DNA of 64,000 bases, from positions 5,766,001 to 5,830,000 of the forward strand of contig OZ059898.1 of NCBI GenBank assembly GCA_964057225.1, read 5' to 3'. The stretch comes from Auanema rhodensis (lineage: Eukaryota; Nematoda; Chromadorea; Rhabditida; Rhabditidae). Below, piece after piece: positions 21,863-33,334 of this stretch. The notes below the pieces were generated by a model, which worked only from the letters and a program-made list of their open reading frames with translations, was not told where the DNA came from and made no database searches. Both the position numbers and the translations under genes were made by a program. Numbering within the stretch: the first letter of the stretch is position 1; each line of letters opens with the position of its first letter.

Positions 21863-23293
21863 GATAGCTCTATTTTCATAGAAAATCATATTCTGATTAG
21901 CTTATGTTTATGACACCAAAATGTTCCGTCAAGAACAGAAAAATATGACTTCTGATACCTCTGATATGAGAGAAAATCATATTCTTAATGACTTGTAGCT
22001 CTGTTACTTCACTGTAAGTAAAAAAAACTAAAACATATGATCTCGGGCGGGCTCGAACCGCCGGCCTTCTGTGTGTTAGACAGATGTGATAACCACTACA
22101 CCACGAGATCGCTGATAGCTCTATTTTCATAGAAAATCATATTCTGATTAGCTTATGTTTATGACACCAAAATGTTCCGTCAAGAACAGAAAAATATGAC
22201 TTCTGATACCTCTGATATGAGAGAAAATCATATTCTTAATGACTTGTAGCTCTAATACTTCACTGTAAGTAAGAAAAACTAAAACATATGATCTCGGGCG
22301 GGCTCGAACCGCCGGCCTTCTGTGTGTTAGACAGATGTGATAACCACTACACCACGAGATCCCTGATAGCTCTATTTTCATAGAAAATCATATTCTGATT
22401 AGCTTATGTTTATGACACCAAAATGTTCCGTCAAGAACAGAAAAATATGACTTCTGATACCTCTGATATGAGAGAAAATCATATTCTTAATGACTTGTAG
22501 CTCTGTTACTTCACTGTAAGTAAAAAAAACTAAAACATATGATCTCGGGCGGGCTCGAACCGCCGGCCTTCTGTGTGTTAGACAGATGTGATAACCACTA
22601 CACCACGAGATCGCTGATAGTTCTCTTTTCATAGAAAATCATATTCTGATTAGCTTATGTTTATGACACCAGAATGTTCCGTCAAGAACAGAAAAATATG
22701 ACTTCTGATACCTCTGATATGAGAGAAAATCATATTCTTAATGACTTGTAGCTCTGTTACTTCACTGTAAGTAAAAAAAGATAAAACATATGATCTCGGG
22801 CGGGCTCGAACCGCCGGCCTTCTGTGTGTTAGACAGATGTGATAACCACTACACCACGAGATCGCTGATAGTTCTCTTTTCATAGAAAATCATATTCTGA
22901 TTAGCTTATGTTTATGACACCAAAATGTTCCGTCAAGAACAGAAAAATATGACTTCTGATACCTCTGATATGAGAGAAAATCATATTCTTAATGACTTGT
23001 AGCTCTGTTACTTCACTGTAAGTAAAAAAAACTAAAACATATGATCTCGGGCGGGCTCGAACCGCCGGCCTTCTGTGTGTTAGACAGATGTGATAACCAC
23101 TACACCACGAGATCGCTGATAGTTCTCTTTTCATAGAAAATCATATTCTGATTAGCTTATGTTTATGACACCAAAATGTTCCGTCAAGAACAGAAAAATA
23201 TGACTTCTGATACCTCTGATATGAGAGAAAATCATATTCTTAATGACTTGTAGCTCTGTTTCTTCACTGTAAGTAAAAAAAACTAAAACATAT

Positions 23294-23365
23294 GATCTCG
23301 GGCGGGCTCGAACCGCCGGCCTTCTGTGTGTTAGACAGATGTGATAACCACTACACCACGAGGTC
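23294..23365 (-). pseudogene. tRNA-Val(AAC) copy with acceptor mismatch
   Basis: T3 is changed to C (GACCTCG at the 5' end), leaving a C-A mismatch at pair 3-70. Mild lesion; the promoter boxes are intact. Confidence 0.5.
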
Positions 23366-23795
23366 GCTGATAGTTCTCTTTTCATAGAAAATCATATTCT
23401 GATTAGCTTATGTTTATGACACCAAAATGTTCCGTCAAGAACAGAAATATATGACTTCTGATACCTCTGATATGAGAGAAAATCATATTCTTAATGACTT
23501 GTAGCTCTGTTACTTCACTGTAAGTAAAAAAAACTAAAACATATGATCTCGGGCGGGCTCGAACCGCCGGCCTTCTGTGTGTTAGACAGATGTGATAACC
23601 ACTACACCACGAGATCGCTGATAGTTCTCTTTTCATAGAAAATCATATTCTGATTAGCTTATGTTTATGACACCAAAATGTTCCGTCAAGAACAGAAATA
23701 TATGACTTCTGATACCTCTGATATGAGAGAAAATCATATTCTTAATGACTTGTAGCTCTGTTACTTCACTGTAAGTAAAAAAAACTAAAACATAT

Positions 23796-23867
23796 GATCT
23801 CGGGCGGGCTCGAACCGCCGGCCTTCTGTGTGTTAGACAGATGTGATAACCACTACACCACGAGGTC
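23796..23867 (-). pseudogene. tRNA-Val(AAC) copy with acceptor mismatch
   Basis: Same T3 to C change as 23294-23365, two units away, but with a different spacer type. This suggests conversion restricted to the tRNA segment. Confidence 0.5.
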
Positions 23868-25552
23868 GCTGATAGTTCTCTTTTCATAGAAAATCATATT
23901 CTGATTAGCTTATGTTTATGACACCAGAATGTTCCGTCAAGAACAGAAAAATATGACTTCTGATACCTCTGATATGAGAGAAAATCATATTCTTAATGAC
24001 TTGTAGCTCTGTTACTTCACTATAAGTAAAAAAAGATAAAACATATGATCTCGGGCGGGCTCGAACCGCCGGCCTTCTGTGTGTTAGACAGATGTGATAA
24101 CCACTACACCACGAGATCGCTGATAGCTCTATTTTCATAGAAAATCATATTCTGATTAGCTTATGTTTATGACACCAAAATGTTCCGTCAAGAACAGAAA
24201 AATATGACTTCTGATACCTCTGATATGAGAGAAAATCATATTCTTAATGACTTGTAGCTCTAATACTTCACTGTAAGTAAGAAAAACTAAAACATATGAT
24301 CTCGGGCGGGCTCGAACCGCCGGCCTTCTGTGTGTTAGACAGATGTGATAACCACTACACCACGAGATCGCTGATAGCTCTATTTTCATAGAAAATCATA
24401 TTCTGATTAGCTTATGTTTATGACACCAAAATGTTCCGTCAAGAACAGAAAAATATGACTTCTGATACCTCTGATATGAGAGAAAATCATATTCTTAATG
24501 ACTTGTAGCTCTGTTACTTCACTGTAAGTAAAAAAAACTAAAACATATGATCTCGGGCGGGCTCGAACCGCCGGCCTTCTGTGTGTTAGACAGATGTGAT
24601 AACCACTACACCACGAGATCGCTGATAGCTCTATTTTCATAGAAAATCATATTCTGATTAGCTTATGTTTATGACACCAAAATGTTCCGTCAAGAACAGA
24701 AAAATATGACTTCTGATACCTCTGATATGAGAGAAAATCATATTCTTAATGACTTGTAGCTCTAATACTTCACTGTAAGTAAGAAAAACTAAAACATATG
24801 ATCTCGGGCGGGCTCGAACCGCCGGCCTTCTGTGTGTTAGACAGATGTGATAACCACTACACCACGAGATCCCTGATAGCTCTATTTTCATAGAAAATCA
24901 TATTCTGATTAGCTTATGTTTATGACACCAAAATGTTCCGTCAAGAACAGAAAAATATGACTTCTGATACCTCTGATATGAGAGAAAATCATATTCTTAA
25001 TGACTTGTAGCTCTGTTACTTCACTGTAAGTAAAAAAAGATAAAACATATGATCTCGGGCGGGCTCGAACCGCCGGCCTTCTGTGTGTTAGACAGATGTG
25101 ATAACCACTACACCACGAGATCGCTGATAGTTCTCTTTTCATAGAAAATCATATTCTGATTAGCTTATGTTTATGACACCAAAATGTTCCGTCAAGAACA
25201 GAAAAATATGACTTCTGATACCTCTGATATGAGAGAAAATCATATTCTTAATGACTTGTAGCTCTGTTACTTCACTGTAAGTAAAAAAAACTAAAACATA
25301 TGATCTCGGGCGGGCTCGAACCGCCGGCCTTCTGTGTGTTAGACAGATGTGATAACCACTACACCACGAGATCGCTGATAGTTCTCTTTTCATAGAAAAT
25401 CATATTCTGATTAGCTTATGTTTATGACACCAAAATGTTCCGTCAAGAACAGAAAAATATGACTTCTGATACCTCTGATATGAGAGAAAATCATATTCTT
25501 AATGACTTGTAGCTCTGTTTCTTCACTGTAAGTAAAAAAAACTAAAACATAT

Positions 25553-25624
25553 GATCTCGGGCGGGCTCGAACCGCCGGCCTTCTGTGTGTTAGACAGATG
25601 TGATAACCACTACACCACGAGGTC
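25553..25624 (-). pseudogene. tRNA-Val(AAC) copy with acceptor mismatch
   Basis: T3 to C, with the same spacer markers as 23294-23365. It lies nine units (2,259 bp) from that copy. Confidence 0.5.
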
Positions 25625-26054
25625 GCTGATAGTTCTCTTTTCATAGAAAATCATATTCTGATTAGCTTATGTTTATGACACCAAAATGTTCCGTCAAGAA
25701 CAGAAATATATGACTTCTGATACCTCTGATATGAGAGAAAATCATATTCTTAATGACTTGTAGCTCTGTTACTTCACTGTAAGTAAAAAAAACTAAAACA
25801 TATGATCTCGGGCGGGCTCGAACCGCCGGCCTTCTGTGTGTTAGACAGATGTGATAACCACTACACCACGAGATCGCTGATAGTTCTCTTTTCATAGAAA
25901 ATCATATTCTGATTAGCTTATGTTTATGACACCAAAATGTTCCGTCAAGAACAGAAAAATATGACTTCTGATACCTCTGATATGAGAGAAAATCATATTC
26001 TTAATGACTTGTAGCTCTGTTACTTCACTGTAAGTAAAAAAAGATAAAACATAT

Positions 26055-26126
26055 GATCTCGGGCGGGCTCGAACCGCCGGCCTTCTGTGTGTTAGACAGA
26101 TGTGATAACCACTACAACACGAGATC
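26055..26126 (-). pseudogene. tRNA-Val(AAC) copy with damaged A box
   Basis: G10 is changed to T, giving A box TGTTGTAGTGG and losing the 10-25 D-stem pair. The third A-box base is strongly conserved, so transcription is probably weakened. Confidence 0.6.
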
Positions 26127-26305
26127 GCTGATAGTTCTCTTTTCATAGAAAATCATATTCTGATTAGCTTATGGTTGTGAGACAAAAATGTTCCGTCAAG
26201 AACTGAAAAATATGACTTCTGATACCTCTGATATGAGAGAAAATCATATTCTTAATGACTTGTAGCTCTGTTACTTCACTGTAAGTAAAAAAAACTAAAA
26301 CATAT

Positions 26306-26377
26306 GATCTCGGGCGGGCTCGAACCGCCGGCCTTCTGTGTGTTAGACAGATGTGATAACCACTACAACACGAGATC
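26306..26377 (-). pseudogene. tRNA-Val(AAC) copy with damaged A box
   Basis: G10 to T as in the adjacent unit, on a different spacer background (GTTGTGAGAC marker). Confidence 0.6.
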
Positions 26378-26556
26378 GCTGATAGTTCTCTTTTCATAGA
26401 AAATCATATTCTGATTAGCTTATGGTTGTGAGACAAAAATGTTCCGTCAAGAACTGAAAAATATGACTTCTGATACCTCTGATATGAGAGAAAATCATAT
26501 TCTTAATGACTTGTAGCTCTGTTACTTCACTGTAAGTAAAAAAAACTAAAACATAT

Positions 26557-26628
26557 GATCTCGGGCGGGCTCGTACCGCCGGCCTTCTGTGTGTTAGACA
26601 GATGTGATAACCACTACACCACGAGATC
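26557..26628 (-). pseudogene. tRNA-Val(AAC) copy with T-loop lesion
   Basis: T55 is changed to A (T-loop TACGAGC). Position 55 is the pseudouridine contacting the D-loop and is also a B-box base, so folding and transcription should both suffer. Confidence 0.65.
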
Positions 26629-27058
26629 GCTGATAGTTCTCTTTTCATAGAAAATCATATTCTGATTAGCTTATGTTTATGACACAAAAATGTTCCGTCA
26701 AGAACAGAAAAATATGATTTCTGATACCTCTGATATGAGAGAAAATAATATTCTTAATGACTTGTAGCTCTGTTACTTCACTGTAAGTAAGAAAAACTAA
26801 AACATATGATCTCGGGCGGGCTCGAACCGCCGGCCTTCTGTGTGTTAGACAGATGTGATAACCACTACACCACGAGATCGCTGATAGTTCTCTTTTCATA
26901 GAAAATCATATTCTGATTAGCTTATGTTTATGACACCAAAATGTTCCGTCAAGAACAGAAAAATATGACTTCTGATACCTCTGATATGAGAGAAAATCAT
27001 ATTCTTAATGACTTGTAGCTCTGTTACTTCACTGTAAGTAAAAAAAACTAAAACATAT

Positions 27059-27130
27059 GATCTCGGGCGGGCTCGAACCGATGGCCTTCTGTGTGTTAGA
27101 CAGATGTGATAACCACTACACCACGAGATC
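27059..27130 (-). pseudogene. tRNA-Val(AAC) copy with broken T-stem
   Basis: T-stem GGCGG is changed to ATCGG, losing pairs 49-65 and 50-64. It lies two units from the T55A copy at 26557-26628. Confidence 0.65.
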
Positions 27131-27560
27131 GCTGATAGTTCTCTTTTCATAGAAAATCATATTCTGATTAGCTTATGTTTATGACACAAAAATGTTCCGT
27201 CAAGAACAGAAAAATATGACTTCTGATACCTCTGATATGAGAGAAAATCATATTCTTAATGACTTGTAGCTCTGTTACTTCACTGTAAGTAAAAAAAACT
27301 AAAACATATGATCTCGGGCGGGCTCGAACCGCCGGCCTTCTGTGTGTTAGACAGATGTGATAACCACTACACCACGAGATCGCTGATAGTTCTCTTTTCA
27401 TAGAAAATCATATTCTGATTAGCTTATGGTTGTGAGACAAAAATGTTCCGTCAAGAACAGAAAAATATGACTTCTGATACCTCTGATATGAGAGAAAATC
27501 ATATTCTTAATGACTTGTAGCTCTAATACTTCACTGTAAGTAAGAAAAACTAAAACATAT

Positions 27561-27632
27561 GATCTCGGGCGGGCTCAAACCGCCGGCCTTCTGTGTGTTA
27601 GACAGATGTGATAACCACTACACCACGAGATC
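27561..27632 (-). pseudogene. tRNA-Val(AAC) copy with broken B box
   Basis: C56 is changed to T (GGTTTGAGCC). C56 is nearly invariant in tRNAs and in the B box, so this copy is probably dead. Confidence 0.7.
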
Positions 27633-27811
27633 GCTGATAGTTCTCTTTTCATAGAAAATCATATTCTGATTAGCTTATGTTTATGGCACCAAAATGTTCC
27701 GTCAAGAACAGAAAAATATGACTTCTGATACCTCTGATATGAGAGAAAATCATATTCTTAATGACTTGTAGCTCTGTTACTTCACTGTAAGTAAAAAAAG
27801 ATAAAACATAT

Positions 27812-27883
27812 GATCTCGGGCGGGCTCGAACCGCCGGCCTTCTGTGTGTTAGACAGATGTGATAACCACTACAACACGAGATC
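27812..27883 (-). pseudogene. tRNA-Val(AAC) copy with damaged A box
   Basis: G10 to T, with the AGATAAAAC terminator flank shared with the copies at 26055, 28565 and 32832. Confidence 0.6.
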
Positions 27884-28564
27884 GCTGATAGTTCTCTTTT
27901 CATAGAAAATCATATTCTGATTAGCTTATGGTTGTGAGACAAAAATGTTCCGTCAAGAACAGAAAAATATGACTTCTGATACCTCTGATATGAGAGAAAA
28001 TCATATTCTTAATGACTTGTAGCTCTAATACTTCACTGTAAGTAAGAAAAACTAAAACATATGATCTCGGGCGGGCTCGAACCGCCGGCCTTCTGTGTGT
28101 TAGACAGATGTGATAACCACTACACCACGAGATCGCTGATAGTTCTCTTTTCATAGAAAATCATATTCTGATTAGCTTATGGTTGTGAGACAAAAATGTT
28201 CCGTCAAGAACAGAAAAATATGACTTCTGATACCTCTGATATGAGAGAAAATCATATTCTTAATGACTTGTAGCTCTAATACTTCACTGTAAGTAAGAAA
28301 AACTAAAACATATGATCTCGGGCGGGCTCGAACCGCCGGCCTTCTGTGTGTTAGACAGATGTGATAACCACTACACCACGAGATCGCTGATAGTTCTCTT
28401 TTCATAGAAAATCATATTCTGATTAGCTTATGTTTATGACACCAAAATGTTCCGTCAAGAACAGAAAAATATGACTTCTGATACCTCTGATATGAGAGAA
28501 AATCATATTCTTAATGACTTGTAGCTCTGTTACTTCACTGTAAGTAAAAAAAGATAAAACATAT

Positions 28565-28636
28565 GATCTCGGGCGGGCTCGAACCGCCGGCCTTCTGTGT
28601 GTTAGACAGATGTGATAACCACTACAACACGAGATC
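28565..28636 (-). pseudogene. tRNA-Val(AAC) copy with damaged A box
   Basis: G10 to T; spacer nearly the same as that of 27812-27883, three units away. Confidence 0.6.
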
Positions 28637-29568
28637 GCTGATAGTTCTCTTTTCATAGAAAATCATATTCTGATTAGCTTATGGTTGTGAGACAAAAATG
28701 TTCCGTCAAGAACTGAAAAATATGACTTCTGATACCTCTGATATGAGAGAAAATCATATTCTTAATGACTTGTAGCTCTGTTACTTCACTGTAAGTAAAA
28801 AAAACTAAAACATATGATCTCGGGCGGGCTCGAACCGCCGGCCTTCTGTGTGTTAGACAGATGTGATAACCACTACACCACGAGATCCCTGATAGCTCTA
28901 TTTTCATAGAAAATCATATTCTGATTAGCTTATGTTTATGACACCAAAATGTTCCGTCAAGAACAGAAAAATATGACTTCTGATACCTCTGATATGAGAG
29001 AAAATCATATTCTTAATGACTTGTAGCTCTGTTACTTCACTGTAAGTAAAAAAAGATAAAACATATGATCTCGGGCGGGCTCGAACCGCCGGCCTTCTGT
29101 GTGTTAGACAGATGTGATAACCACTACACCACGAGATCGCTGATAGTTCTCTTTTCATAGAAAATCATATTCTGATTAGCTTATGTTTATGACACAAAAA
29201 TGTTCCGTCAAGAACAGAAAAATATGACTTCTGATACCTCTGATATAAGAGAAAATCATATTCTTAATGACTTGTAGCTCTAATACTTCACTGTAAGTAA
29301 GAAAAACTAAAACATATGATCTCGGGCGGGCTCGAACCGCCGGCCTTCTGTGTGTTAGACAGATGTGATAACCACTACACCACGAGATCCCTGATAGCTC
29401 TAATTTCATAGAAAATCATATTCTGATTAGCTTATGTTTATGACACAAAAATGTTCCGTCAAGAACAGAAAAATATGACTTCTGATACCTCTGATATGAG
29501 AGAAAATCATATTCTTAATGACTTGTAGCTCTGTTACTTCACTGTAAGTAAAAAAAACTAAAACATAT

Positions 29569-29640
29569 GATCTCGGGCGGGCTCGTACCGCCGGCCTTCT
29601 GTGTGTTAGACAGATGTGATAACCACTACACCACGAGATC
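29569..29640 (-). pseudogene. tRNA-Val(AAC) copy with T-loop lesion
   Basis: T55 to A, the same rare change as 26557-26628, exactly twelve units (3,012 bp) away. Confidence 0.65.
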
Positions 29641-30070
29641 GCTGATAGTTCTCTTTTCATAGAAAATCATATTCTGATTAGCTTATGTTTATGACACAAA
29701 AATGTTCCGTCAAGAACAGAAAAATATGATTTCTGATACCTCTGATATGAGAGAAAATAATATTCTTAATGACTTGTAGCTCTGTTACTTCACTGTAAGT
29801 AAGAAAAACTAAAACATATGATCTCGGGCGGGCTCGAACCGCCGGCCTTCTGTGTGTTAGACAGATGTGATAACCACTACACCACGAGATCGCTGATAGT
29901 TCTCTTTTCATAGAAAATCATATTCTGATTAGCTTATGTTTATGACACCAAAATGTTCCGTCAAGAACAGAAAAATATGACTTCTGATACCTCTGATATG
30001 AGAGAAAATCATATTCTTAATGACTTGTAGCTCTGTTACTTCACTGTAAGTAAAAAAAACTAAAACATAT

Positions 30071-30142
30071 GATCTCGGGCGGGCTCGAACCGATGGCCTT
30101 CTGTGTGTTAGACAGATGTGATAACCACTACACCACGAGATC
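30071..30142 (-). pseudogene. tRNA-Val(AAC) copy with broken T-stem
   Basis: T-stem ATCGG, the same rare double change as 27059-27130, exactly twelve units away. Confidence 0.65.
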
Positions 30143-32078
30143 GCTGATAGTTCTCTTTTCATAGAAAATCATATTCTGATTAGCTTATGTTTATGACACC
30201 AAAATGTTCCGTCAAGAACAGAAAAATATGACTTCTGATACCTCTGATATGAGAGAAAATCATATTCTTAATGACTTGTAGCTCTAATACTTCACTGTAA
30301 GTAAAAAAAGATAAAACATATGATCTCGGGCGGGCTCGAACCGCCGGCCTTCTGTGTGTTAGACAGATGTGATAACCACTACACCACGAGATCGCTGATA
30401 GTTCTCTTTTCATAGAAAATCATATTCTGATTAGCTTATGTTTATGACACCAAAATGTTCCGTCAAGAACAGAAAAATATGACTTCTGATACCTCTGATA
30501 AGAGAGAAAATCATATTCTTAATGACTTGTAGCTCTGTTACTTCACTGTAAGTAAAAAAAACTAAAACATATGATCTCGGGCGGGCTCGAACCGCCGGCC
30601 TTCTGTGTGTTAGACAGATGTGATAACCACTACACCACGAGATCGCTGATAGTTCTCTTTTCATAGAAAATCATATTCTGATTAGCTTATGTTTATGACA
30701 CCAAAATGTTCCGTCAAGAACAGAAAAATATGACTTCTGATACCTCTGATATGAGAGAAAATCATATTCTTAATGACTTGTAGCTCTGTTACTTCACTGT
30801 AAGTAAAAAAAACTAAAACATATGATCTCGGGCGGGCTCGAACCGCCGGCCTTCTGTGTGTTAGACAGATGTGATAACCACTACACCACGAGATCCCTGA
30901 TAGCTCTATTTTCATAGAAAATCATATTCTGATTAGCTTATGTTTATGACACCAAAATGTTCCGTCAAGAACAGAAAAATATGACTTCTGATACCTCTGA
31001 TATGAGAGAAAATCATATTCTTAATGACTTGTAGCTCTGTTACTTCACTGTAAGTAAAAAAAACTAAAACATATGATCTCGGGCGGGCTCGAACCGCCGG
31101 CCTTCTGTGTGTTAGACAGATGTGATAACCACTACACCACGAGATCGCTGATAGTTCTCTTCTCATAGAAAATCATATTCTGATTAGCTTATGTTTATGA
31201 CACCAAAATGTTCCGTCAAGAACAGAAAAATATGACTTCTGATACCTCTGATATGAGAGAAAATCATATTCTTAATGACTTGTAGCTCTGTTACTTCACT
31301 GTAAGTAAGAAAAACTAAAACATATGATCTCGGGCGGGCTCGAACCGCCGGCCTTCTGTGTGTTAGACAGATGTGATAACCACTACACCACGAGATCGCT
31401 GATAGTTCTCTTTTCATAGAAAATCATATTCTGATTAGCTTATGTTTATGACACCAAAATGTTCCGTCAAGAACAGAAAAATATGACTTCTGATACCTCT
31501 GATATGAGAGAAAATCATATTCTTAATGACTTGTAGCTCTGTTACTTCACTGTAAGTAAGAAAAACTAAAACATATGATCTCGGGCGGGCTCGAACCGCC
31601 GGCCTTCTGTGTGTTAGACAGATGTGATAACCACTACACCACGAGATCGCTGATAGTTCTCTTTTCATAGAAAATCATATTCTGATTAGCTTATGTTTAT
31701 GACACCAAAATGTTCCGTCAAGAACAGAAAAATATGACTTCTGATACCTCTGATATGAGAGAAAATCATATTCTTAATGACTTGTAGCTCTGTTACTTCA
31801 CTGTAAGTAAGAAAAACTAAAACATATGATCTCGGGCGGGCTCGAACCGCCGGCCTTCTGTGTGTTAGACAGATGTGATAACCACTACACCACGAGATCG
31901 CTGATAGTTCTCTTTTCATAGAAAATCATATTCTGATTAGCTTATGTTTATGACACCAAAATGTTCCGTCAAGAACAGAAAAATATGACTTCTGATACTT
32001 CTGATATGGGAGAAAATCAAATTCTTATTGACTTGTAGCTCTGATACTTCACTGTAAGTAAAAAAAGATAAAACATAT

Positions 32079-32150
32079 GATCTCGGGCGGGCTCGAACCG
32101 CCGGCCTTCTGTGTGTTAGACAGATGTGATAACCACTACATCACGAGATC
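32079..32150 (-). pseudogene. tRNA-Val(AAC) copy with damaged A box
   Basis: G10 is changed to A (TGATGTAGTGG), an independent hit at the same base as the G10T copies. The D-stem pair 10-25 is lost. Confidence 0.6.
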
Positions 32151-32831
32151 GCTGATAGTTCTCTTTTCATAGAAAATCATATTCTGATTAGCTTATGTTT
32201 ATGACACCAAAATGTTCCGTCAAGAACAGAAAAATATGACTTCTGATACTTCTGATATGGGAGAAAATCAAATTCTTATTGACTTGTAGCTCTGATACTT
32301 CACTGTAAGTAAGAAAAACTAAAACATATGATCTCGGGCGGGCTCGAACCGCCGGCCTTCTGTGTGTTAGACAGATGTGATAACCACTACACCACGAGAT
32401 CGCTGATAGTTCTCTTTTCATAGAAAATCATATTCTGATTAGCTTATGTTTATGACACCAAAATGTTCCGTCAAGAACAGAAAAATATGACTTCTGATAC
32501 TTCTGATATGGGAGAAAATCAAATTCTTATTGACTTGTAGCTCTGATACTTCACTGTAAGTAAAAAAAACTAAAACATATGATCTCGGGCGGGCTCGAAC
32601 CGCCGGCCTTCTGTGTGTTAGACAGATGTGATAACCACTACACCACGAGATCGCTGATAGTTCTCTTTTCATAGAAAATCATATTCTGATTAGCTTATGT
32701 TTATGACACCAAAATGTTCCGTCAAGAACAGAAAAATATGACTTCTGATACCTCTGATATGAGAGAAAATCATATTCTTAATGACTTGTAGCTCTGTTAC
32801 TTCACTGTAAGTAAAAAAAGATAAAACATAT

Positions 32832-32903
32832 GATCTCGGGCGGGCTCGAACCGCCGGCCTTCTGTGTGTTAGACAGATGTGATAACCACTACAACACGAG
32901 ATC
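32832..32903 (-). pseudogene. tRNA-Val(AAC) copy with damaged A box
   Basis: G10 to T, here next to the CCCTGATAGCT 5' flank instead of GCTGATAGTT, so the tRNA lesion has been recombined onto another flank. Confidence 0.6.
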
Positions 32904-33154
32904 CCTGATAGCTCTATTTTCATAGAAAATCATATGCTGATTAGCCTATGGTTATGACACCAAAATGTTCCGTCAAGAACAGAAAAATATGACTTCTGAT
33001 ACCTCTGATAAGAGAGAAAATCATATTCTTAATGACTTGTAGCTCTGTTACTTCACTGTAAGTAAAAAAAACTAAAACATATGATCTCGGGCGGGCTCGA
33101 ACCGCCGGCCTTCTGTGTGTTAGACAGATGTGATAACCACTACACCACGAGATC

Positions 33155-33334
33155 CCTGATAGCTCTATTTTCATAGAAAATCATATTCTTAATGACTTGT
33201 AGCTCTGTTACTTCACTGTAAGTAAAAAAAGATAAAACATATGATCTCGGGCGGGCTCGAACCGCCGGCCTTCTGTGTGTTAGACAGATGTGATAACCAC
33301 TACACCACGAGATCCCTGATAGCTCTATTTTCAT
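33155..33334 (-). repeat. Unit shortened by a 91-bp spacer deletion
   Basis: Two tRNAs are 160 bp apart instead of 251 (33083-33154 and 33243-33314). Each normal unit has AGAAAATCATATTCT twice, 91 bp apart, and the short unit keeps exactly one copy at the join. This is a clean deletion between internal direct repeats. The tRNA at 33243-33314 is intact. Confidence 0.9.
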
